Origin: Pseudochelatococcus sp050946405
GTDB taxonomy: Bacteria > Pseudomonadota > Alphaproteobacteria > Rhizobiales > Beijerinckiaceae
Assembly: GCF_050946405.1 (NCBI RefSeq)
Contig: NZ_JBMNUS010000010.1
Span: 85,662 to 149,661, forward strand
Direction: 5' to 3'
DNA length: 64,000 nucleotides
Below are positions 58,156 through 64,000 of the stretch, piece by piece. Numbering within the stretch: the stretch's first letter is position 1; every line of letters starts with the position of its first letter. The notes beneath the pieces are model-generated. The model was not told the origin of the DNA. It searched no databases and saw only the letters and a list, made by a program, of their open reading frames with translations. Both the position numbers and the translations under genes were made by a program.

Positions 58156-58361
58156 GAAGTCCGTAGAGCGCCGCATTCAGGAAGTGGCGCTCTATCTCTT
58201 TATAAATATATGGAATTTTCCATGGCCCACGCGGGTTTTCCCGCCCGATGCGGCAAAAGTCGACCGACTGTCCGTGGCACCTGCGGGGGCGGCGGATATC
58301 CCGAAAAGAGGGGACTTATGCACAGGCGCGACGGGTCGGCGGGTTTGTTTATGAAGAACGC

Positions 58362-58390
58362 TTGACACTTTGCCGGAGTGGCTTTAATTC
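58362..58390 (+). promoter_or_regulatory. Sigma-70-type promoter of tRNA-Asp
   Basis: TTGACA, a 17-base spacer and TAATTC lie 38 bases before the mature tRNA start. Confidence 0.6.
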
Positions 58391-58427
58391 ACAGTCACCG
58401 CGGCGGCGCAGTCAAGCAGCCCGCTTC

Positions 58428-58504
<77 letters not shown>

Positions 58505-58715
58505 TTCAAGGCTTCGACCTGGGCGTCAAGCTCGTTCTTCCCGAAATCACCAGCCTTCGATTGCGATGTTTGTCAGGCTGGTTGCGCGTTTCGGCTCAGT
58601 CTCTCTTCCCTTCGATCATCGTATTCCGCCGGGCGATCATGGCGTCAGCCGGAGGACCGAAATCCGCTGCCGGTTCGAGGCCGGTGCTTTCGCTGTTGTG
58701 GCAAAATATGGAATT

Positions 58716-58756
58716 TAGAGCAGGATGGCGATTCAATCTGATCGCATCCTGCTCTA
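58716..58756. repeat. Intergenic palindrome 1 (TAGAGCAGGAT arms)
   Basis: The 11-nt arms TAGAGCAGGAT/ATCCTGCTCTA are extended by GCGAT/ATCGC with a one-base bulge. Confidence 0.75.
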
Positions 58757-58827
58757 GGAGCCGCGCTGCCGTCATTTGTAAAGCATGTCAGCGAAACGCG
58801 GAAAGCCTCCAGGTTTTTGACTCTGAA

Positions 58828-58865
58828 CGCGTTCCGTTCAAACGATTCCGTTTGAACGGAACGCG
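58828..58865. repeat. Intergenic palindrome 2 (17-bp perfect stem)
   Basis: CGCGTTCCGTTCAAACG pairs perfectly with 58849-58865 around ATTC. Confidence 0.8.
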
Positions 58866-58941
58866 CCCTAGAGCAGTCTGCGTTCAAATCGATCCATCGA
58901 ATTGAATGCAAGTTGCGGTAAAATATAGAGTTTAGAGCATT

Positions 58942-58972
58942 TTCCAGCAAAGCGGATACCGCTTTGCTGGAA
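58942..58972. repeat. Intergenic palindrome 3 (14-bp perfect stem)
   Basis: TTCCAGCAAAGCGG pairs with 58959-58972 across a three-base loop; TTTAGAGCAT precedes it. Confidence 0.8.
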
Positions 58973-58995
58973 GAAAACGCGTCAAGTCAATAAGA

Positions 58996-59036
58996 TAGAG
59001 CATTTCTGCGTTTCAACGAAACGCTGAAATGCTCTA
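58996..59036 (-). terminator. Intergenic palindrome 4, terC terminator
   Basis: TAGAGCATTTC then GCGTTTC pair with GAAACGC then GAAATGCTCTA, with a single T-T mismatch. The right arm includes the TAG stop codon of the TerC-family gene. Confidence 0.7.
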
Positions 59037-59714
59037 GCCGCCGTTGACGACGCCGTTCACGACCGGCGCCAGCTCAAGCAGGCCGCGGTAGATCATTTCC
59101 AGCGCCACATACAGGATGATGGCGAGGCCGACATAGGCGATCCAGCGGTAGCGGTGCAGCAGCTTGGCGATGAAGGTGGCTGCAACGCCCATCAGCGCCA
59201 CGGAGAGCACGAGACCGAAGATGAGGATTTCGGGATGCTCGCGCGCTGCGCCGGCGACGGCCAGCACGTTGTCGAGCGACATCGACAGGTCGGCGAGAAC
59301 GATCTGCCACGCCGCCTGCGCGAAGGTCTTGCGCGGGGCAACGCCGGAGACCGTGCCGTCCTTGTTGATGTCTTCCTCGTTGAGGGCCTCGACCGCATTT
59401 TCCTCCTCACGGTGCTGCACGCGCAGCTCGCGCCACATCTTCCAGCACACCCACAGCAGCAGCACGCCGCCGGCGAACAGCAGGCCGACGATCTGCAAAA
59501 GCTGCGTCGTCAATGCCGCGAAGAGGATGCGTAGCACCGTGGCGGCGATGATACCGATGAGGATCGCCTTGCCGCGCTGCTCTTTCGGCAGGCCGGCGGC
59601 GGCGAGGCCGATCACGATGGCGTTGTCGCCCGCCAGCACCAGGTCGATCATGATGACCTGAAGCAGCGTGTAGAACGCATCGGGGGTCATGAGATAGTTT
59701 AACGTTTCAGCCAT
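59034..59714 (-). CDS. TerC family membrane protein (YjbE-type putative metal transporter)
   Basis: 226 residues, about seven membrane helices. The family motifs VIMIDLVLAGDNAIVIGLA and VLADLSMSLDNVLAVAGAA carry the two membrane Asp-Asn pairs. Some members export manganese. A charged loop of about 35 residues with Glu-rich sequence separates the halves. ATG 59714 begins the conserved domain; an in-frame start at 59816 would add 34 residues without support. Confidence 0.88.
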   Translation of the reverse strand: MAETLNYLMTPDAFYTLLQVIMIDLVLAGDNAIVIGLAAAGLPKEQRGKAILIGIIAATVLRILFAALTTQLLQIVGLLFAGGVLLLWVCWKMWRELRVQHREEENAVEALNEEDINKDGTVSGVAPRKTFAQAAWQIVLADLSMSLDNVLAVAGAAREHPEILIFGLVLSVALMGVAATFIAKLLHRYRWIAYVGLAIILYVALEMIYRGLLELAPVVNGVVNGG

Positions 59715-60065
59715 ATGGCACCCGCTATGAAGGGCGTCCGGCGCGACGGGACCGGCATGGCACGCAGGTTGGCTCCCCGCGGCAACCCGCAGGGTATCGC
59801 CGTGTGAAAGGGCCACGGCAAGCCACGCCTCGGCGATGTCGAAAAAGTTCCTGCGCTCCAGGCCACCCGGTTTCAGATATCCAGTCCGACATCGCAGTTC
59901 CGTGAACTGCCAGAGGGGCCCGGGCTGGAAGTTTTCCTATAACTCCGGGAGCACGGATTTTCAAGGTATGGGCCGGGGAAATCGGCGTCGCGAAACCGTC
60001 ACGGATGCTTGCCGCCGCGCAGGATGCGTCAATGGCCGATGAGGCAAGCTCATCGGCCATTGACG
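59715..60065. other. Intergenic region upstream of the TerC gene
   Basis: 351 bases, no gene. It ends with a 17-bp stem hairpin next to the MFS gene stop. I checked for a yybP-ykoY manganese riboswitch and did not find its conserved core. Confidence 0.5.
60027..60065 (-). terminator. 17-bp hairpin, MFS gene terminator
   Basis: CGTCAATGGCCGATGAG pairs perfectly with 60049-60065 around GCAAG, immediately after the MFS stop codon. Confidence 0.75.
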
Positions 60066-61313
60066 TCAGACGCGCCCTTCCAGATGGCGGGCCTTGCGCA
60101 ATTGCGGGAACCAGTAGGCCCACAGGCCGGCGACGACGATGGAGCCGATGCCGCCGAACACAACGGCGGGCACCGCGCCGATCATCGCAGCCATGACGCC
60201 GGCGCGGAATTCGCCCAGCTCGTTCGACGCGCCGACGAACACGGAATTGACCGCGTTGACGCGCCCGCGCACGTGATCGGGGGTCCACAATTGCAGCAGC
60301 GTCTCGCGGATATAGACGCTGACCATATCCGCCGCCCCGAGCAGCGCGAGCATCGGAATGGAAATCCATGCGAGCGTCGATACGCCGAATGCGGTGGTGA
60401 ACAGGCCGAAAAGCGCGACGCAGCCGAACATGATGAGGCCGGCATGATCGCGAATGGGCCGGCCGGTCAGCCACAGCGCCGTGAGAATGGCGCCGATGCC
60501 GGGCGCGGCCCTCAGCAGGCCGAGCCCCCAGGGCCCGAGTTCCAGGATATCGCGCGCATAGACCGGCAGCAGCGCCACCGCGCCGCCGAGCAGCACGGCG
60601 AACAGATCGAGCGAGATCGCGCCCAACACCACCTTTTCCTTCCAGATATAGCGGAAGCCGGCCAGTATGGTGTCGAGAGAGGCTTTCTCGCCGACGATGT
60701 GCTGCCCTGTCGCCGAGATCGAAAAGGTGAGCGCCGCGCCGGCCAGCAGCATGACGGTCGCGACCGTATAGGCGATAATCGGCGACAGGCCGTAAAGCAG
60801 CCCGCCTGCCACCGGGCCGACGATCGTGGCGAGCTGCCATGCGGAGGAGTTCCACGACACCGCGTTGGCGAAATGCTCCGCCGGCACCAGATTGACCACC
60901 AGCGAGGCGGAGGAGGGCGCCAGGAATGCCCGTGCGACACCGAACCACAGCAGCGTGAAGAACACCGCCGCCGGCTGAAACAGCCCCGTGAGCGTCAGGA
61001 TGAGCAAGGTGAGAGCGCAAAGCCCCTCCAGCCCCAGCGAAAGCCCCATGATAACCCGCCGCCCGAAACGATCCGCCACCACGCCGGTGACGAGCACCAG
61101 CGCGAGCGCGGGCAGGAACTGCACGAGGCCGACCATGCCCAGATCGAACGGATCACGGGTCAGATCATAGATCTGCCAGCCGACGGAGACGCTGACGATC
61201 TGTATCGCGAACGAGCCGAACAGCCGCGCCAGCCAGTATTTCGCGAAAGCGGCATGACGAAACGCGATGTAGCGGTCGGCGCGCGCTGCGGCGCCGTCTT
61301 CGGAGACAAGCAT
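60066..61313 (-). CDS. MFS transporter, EntS-like
   Basis: 415 residues, about twelve helices. The loop motif VADRFGRRVIMG between helices 2 and 3 and the second-half WTPDHVRGRVNAVNSVFVGASNELGE match the MFS_3/enterobactin exporter-type group. Substrate unknown; a siderophore is possible but there is no siderophore synthesis gene nearby. Confidence 0.87.
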   Translation of the reverse strand: MLVSEDGAAARADRYIAFRHAAFAKYWLARLFGSFAIQIVSVSVGWQIYDLTRDPFDLGMVGLVQFLPALALVLVTGVVADRFGRRVIMGLSLGLEGLCALTLLILTLTGLFQPAAVFFTLLWFGVARAFLAPSSASLVVNLVPAEHFANAVSWNSSAWQLATIVGPVAGGLLYGLSPIIAYTVATVMLLAGAALTFSISATGQHIVGEKASLDTILAGFRYIWKEKVVLGAISLDLFAVLLGGAVALLPVYARDILELGPWGLGLLRAAPGIGAILTALWLTGRPIRDHAGLIMFGCVALFGLFTTAFGVSTLAWISIPMLALLGAADMVSVYIRETLLQLWTPDHVRGRVNAVNSVFVGASNELGEFRAGVMAAMIGAVPAVVFGGIGSIVVAGLWAYWFPQLRKARHLEGRV

Positions 61314-61433
61314 CTTGGGACCACGGGCAGGAAACGCGGCTGAAGGACCCGCATCCCGGAAAAGGGATGAGAGGAGGCGAAGGTATAAAATGCAACTAAC
61401 TCGCCAAAGAAGGGCATGGTCCCGAGATGCTTG

Positions 61434-64000
61434 TCAATCGGCGTCCTCTGCAATGCTGGTTTGCAGAGCCGGCCTTGCGGCGCTGCCCGCGCCACCGTTC
61501 AGAAGGTGCTCCAGCTCCTCGGAGATGGTCCATTGCGGCGTGCGTGTCAGCGTGACGATGCCGTAGATGGTGGCCGGCTGGTGATCGCGCAGGGACGGGC
61601 GATCCAGGGTATCCGCCTCCAGCAGGATGAAACCGTTGTTCCGTGTCTCGCTCACGCCGCCCGTCTCTGGCAAGGGATTGAAGAACGGGGGATCGAACGT
61701 GATCGGATCGTCGGGCGAGGGATCAATAGGCGAGGGATCGACGGGGATGGGATAGTTGGGCAGGGGATCGATAGGTCGGGGATCGACCGGCAAGGGATCG
61801 ATCGGCAAGGGATCGACGGGAATGGGATCGACGGGCGAAGGATCGACGGGAACGGGGGTGACCGGATCGGAATCGCCGGAGTTAGCCGGATGTATGGTGA
61901 AGGCTGCGGGGATGTAAGCGATGGCGTAGTTCCCGCCCGCCGCAAGCGTATTCAGGGTAATGGCGTATATGCCGGCGTGTTCTCCGGCGGTACGTGCGAG
62001 CTCGCCCTTCAGCAGGTTTCCGGCCGCATCGGCGCCTTGCCAGCCATAGGCGCTATAGGTGAAGACGGGATCGGTCTCGCCCGCCGTTTTCCCTTGGGTA
62101 TCCGCCCGGATCGTCAAGGTCGCCGGATTGATGCGCCCGGCAACGCTGAAACCGGTGTCGGCAAGGATGTAGTTGGCAGTATCGCCGCCGCTGAGGGCGT
62201 AGTTGCCGGTTATGGTTCGGGCGTCGACGACGTTCTTGCTGTTGTAGCGCGTATTGCCGAGGGCGAGCGTCACGGCATCTCCCGCGATGACTCCGTCGAG
62301 GGCGCCATGGGTGCGGACGGCTGCGCCGTCGTTTCCGTCATAGACCTTCGCTGTCTCGACGGTGCCGTGTGTAGCGACCACGATATTTCTGGGTGTGATG
62401 TTTCCTGCAACGCTGAAAACGGTGTCGTTGAGCGTATAATTGCCGGCGTCGCCGCCGTTGAGAGCGTAGTTGCCGGTTATGGTTCGGGCGTCGACGACGT
62501 TCTTGCTGTTGTAGCGCGCATTGCCGAGGGCGAGCGTCACGGCGTCTCCCGCGATGACTCCGTCGAGGGCGCCATGGGTGCGGACGGCTGCGCCGTCGTT
62601 TCCGTCATAGACCTTCGTTGTCTCGACGGTGCCGTGTGTAGCGACGGCGATATTTCTGGGTGTGATGTTTCCTGCAACGCTGAAAACGGTGTCGTTGAGC
62701 GTATAATTGCCGGCATCGCCGCCGTTGAGGGCGTAGTTGCCGGTTATGGTTCGGGCGTCGACGACGTTCTTGCTGTTGTATGAAACGTTTCCGAGTACGA
62801 GGGAAACAACATCGCCGGCGATGACGCCGCTGCCCAGCGAGCCATGCGCGGAGACTTCGGCGGTCGTGGCGCCGTCATAGATTTTCGATGTTGCAACGCT
62901 GCCTTGCGTGGCGACGGAAAGGGGCTTTCGCGTGACGATGCCGTCATGGGTCGTATGATTGCCGTTGAAGACGTAGTTGTCGGATGCGGTGCCGATCAGA
63001 TCGTAGGTCCAGTCGACCTGTTTATCGGTGCCGGCGTTTTTGTCATGAAACCGCACCTGCGTGAATTGCACTGTCACGTCGGTTTCGTCGCCGGGGAGGA
63101 AGCCGTGCAGCGTGGCGTGGGTGATGACGGTGGCATCCTGCGTGCCGTCGTACTCCCGCCCTGCAACGGTGCCGCCGGTGAGGGAGAGTTCCTTGGGGGA
63201 GATGGATCCGATGCCCGCCGCGAGGGGATCGACGCTCAGTGTGTAGTTGAACGCATCGCCGCCGGAGAGGGCGATTCCGGCGACCGTGACGGTCTTGCCG
63301 TCGCCGACGTTCTTGTCGTCATAGGCGGCCGTGGCGGCTGAAGCGTCGATGCCTATGTTGTCTCCGGCGATGGTGTCGTCGAGGGAGAAGTTGCCTGCGC
63401 CGAGTGTGGCGTCGGCGTTTCCGTCATAGACCTTTGAGACGGCGCCGGCGAGGGATGCCGTGATCGTCTTCGGGTCGATGGATCCGATGGTTCCCGCAGC
63501 GCCTTCGTTGAGGATGTAGTTACCGGCATCGTCTCCCGTGAGTCCGATGCCGGCCAGCGTGACGGTCTTGTTGTTTCCTGCGTTCTTGTCGTCATATGCG
63601 CCAGTGGCTGCGGTCACGTCGACGGATACCGTGTCTGTCGCGACGATCCCGTCGAGGCTGACCCCGATGGCGGCGAAGTCTGTGACGTCTGTGCCTCCGT
63701 CATAGACCTTGGTGGTGCTGCCGGTGAGGGATGCGGAGATCTCTTTCCGGGAGATTGATCCGATATCCGCCGCGAGGGGATCGCCGCTCAATGTGTAGTT
63801 GAGCGCATCGCCGCCGGAGAGGGCGATTCCGGCGACCGTGACGGTCTTGCCGTCGCCGACGTTCTTGTTGTCGTAGGCGGCCGTGGCGGCTGAAGCGTCG
63901 ATGCCTATGTTGTCTCCGGCGATGGTGTCGTCGAGGGAGAAGTTGCCTGCGCCGAGTGTGGCGTCGGCGTTTCCGTCATAGACCTTTGAGACGGCGCCGG
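61434..64000 (-). CDS. Large MBG/YDG-repeat surface protein, 3' part only
   Basis: The frame stays open to the right edge, so the N-terminus is missing; about 855 codons are visible. They are tandem MBG/YDG-type beta repeats with the recurring pattern K-x-YDG-x-(T/A), IAGD, YDxKNVGDGKTV, AL(S/N)GGDAxNYTL, then an MBG_2 domain (TLTIRADTQGKTAG, FTYSAYGWQGADAAG), a Pro-Asp spacer (PIDPLPVDP-like units, about 61680-61860) and a 65-residue tail. Such repeats form stalks of filamentous, often two-partner-secreted adhesins. No sorting motif or type I signal is visible at the C-terminus. Confidence 0.85.
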   Translation of the reverse strand, partial: GAVSKVYDGNADATLGAGNFSLDDTIAGDNIGIDASAATAAYDNKNVGDGKTVTVAGIALSGGDALNYTLSGDPLAADIGSISRKEISASLTGSTTKVYDGGTDVTDFAAIGVSLDGIVATDTVSVDVTAATGAYDDKNAGNNKTVTLAGIGLTGDDAGNYILNEGAAGTIGSIDPKTITASLAGAVSKVYDGNADATLGAGNFSLDDTIAGDNIGIDASAATAAYDDKNVGDGKTVTVAGIALSGGDAFNYTLSVDPLAAGIGSISPKELSLTGGTVAGREYDGTQDATVITHATLHGFLPGDETDVTVQFTQVRFHDKNAGTDKQVDWTYDLIGTASDNYVFNGNHTTHDGIVTRKPLSVATQGSVATSKIYDGATTAEVSAHGSLGSGVIAGDVVSLVLGNVSYNSKNVVDARTITGNYALNGGDAGNYTLNDTVFSVAGNITPRNIAVATHGTVETTKVYDGNDGAAVRTHGALDGVIAGDAVTLALGNARYNSKNVVDARTITGNYALNGGDAGNYTLNDTVFSVAGNITPRNIVVATHGTVETAKVYDGNDGAAVRTHGALDGVIAGDAVTLALGNTRYNSKNVVDARTITGNYALSGGDTANYILADTGFSVAGRINPATLTIRADTQGKTAGETDPVFTYSAYGWQGADAAGNLLKGELARTAGEHAGIYAITLNTLAAGGNYAIAYIPAAFTIHPANSGDSDPVTPVPVDPSPVDPIPVDPLPIDPLPVDPRPIDPLPNYPIPVDPSPIDPSPDDPITFDPPFFNPLPETGGVSETRNNGFILLEADTLDRPSLRDHQPATIYGIVTLTRTPQWTISEELEHLLNGGAGSAARPALQTSIAEDAD
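61700..61860 (-). repeat. Pro-Asp pentapeptide-like coding repeats
   Basis: Units of the form P-(I/V)-D-P-(L/S/I) are repeated about a dozen times within the surface protein, on a 15-nt period. Confidence 0.75.
62211..63011 (-). repeat. Three tandem 267-bp coding repeats
   Basis: The same sequence starts at 62211, 62478 and 62745, exactly 267 bases (89 codons) apart. The first two are nearly identical; the third diverges after its first part. Confidence 0.85.
63241..64000 (-). repeat. 552-bp period coding repeats at the right edge
   Basis: Sequence from 63241 recurs from 63793 with only a few base differences over about 205 bases to the window edge, a shift of 552 bases (184 codons, two MBG units). 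Confidence 0.85.

Larger units (their letters stand above)
58065..58427. other. Intergenic region between ntrC and tRNA-Asp
   Basis: No gene seen. It has a small AAGCGG/CCGCTT inverted repeat at 58074-58093, the ntrC terminator hairpin at 58127-58155, and the tRNA promoter at 58362-58390. Confidence 0.55.
58505..59033. other. Non-coding region rich in palindromes
   Basis: 529 bases with no supportable gene. The right half is a string of four strong inverted repeats, described separately. Confidence 0.6.

Noticed and set aside
58561..58950. Short open frames in the region after tRNA-Asp
   Set aside because: They run through the palindromes, lack ribosome binding sites and have no recognisable protein features.
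59715..60026. Possible yybP-ykoY manganese riboswitch before the TerC gene
   Set aside because: The conserved GGGGAGUAG-type core and three-way junction pattern were not found, only a short GGGGAG.
62211..64000. Regular repeats that could suggest a CRISPR array
   Set aside because: Repeats are 267 or 552 bases long, in frame and encode MBG domains.

Overview
The window is GC-rich alphaproteobacterial chromosome, most likely from the order Hyphomicrobiales (Rhizobiales). The evidence is the set of genes: a GapR-type nucleoid protein, a BTLCP transglutaminase-like protein, DUF882 and YcbB-type cell-wall enzymes, an IspDF fusion, a dusB-ntrB-ntrC string, a pyruvate dehydrogenase E1 beta subunit with its own lipoyl domain, and TTAA-N7-TTAAC motifs of the CtrA type. 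The genus cannot be fixed from sequence alone. No prophage, IS element, integrase or CRISPR array was seen.

Layout. 0-3.4 kb: TonB plus a FecCD-type permease and its ATPase (siderophore or heme import). 3.4-5.2 kb: oligoendopeptidase F. 5.4-11.2 kb: a cell-envelope string made of a degenerate NtrC-like regulator, an L,D-transpeptidase and a DUF882/M15-type peptidase with a long proline-rich tail. 11.2-12.9 kb: GapR, a DUF1036 protein and a small BigR-like ArsR regulator/DUF2892 operon.

13.0-32.2 kb is the most distinctive part: a phosphorus-scavenging island. It holds a 1.6-kilo-residue RTX metallophosphatase, a divergent GntR/UTRA (PhnF-like) regulator, an RTX glycerophosphodiesterase, a phytase-like secreted esterase, an ExeM/NucH-type extracellular nuclease with RTX repeats, and a PhnSTUV-like ABC importer with an embedded alkaline-phosphatase-superfamily hydrolase. 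An Hsp20 gene sits inside it. The inferred division of labour is that secreted enzymes cut phosphate esters, phytate-like substrates and DNA outside the cell while the ABC system imports organophosphorus compounds. All five transcription units have at least one TGTCA-type Pho half-site upstream.

32.4-35.4 kb: a Mn/Zn/Fe-type ABC transporter (one ATPase, two permeases) lacking a binding protein. 35.5-38.9 kb: rfbCBDA for dTDP-L-rhamnose. 39-40.5 kb: an SDR dehydrogenase and a BTLCP protein. 40.9-55 kb: a housekeeping block (eno, rarD, ratA/COQ10-like, lipA, GlsB-type membrane protein, lpdA, pdhCBA, Asp/Glu racemase, ftsB-like, cinA, ispDF). 54.4-58.1 kb: dusB-ntrB-ntrC, followed by tRNA-Asp(GTC) and a cluster of intergenic palindromes. 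59-61.3 kb: a TerC-family protein and an MFS exporter. 61.4 kb to the right edge: the C-terminal part of a large MBG-repeat surface protein that runs out of the window.
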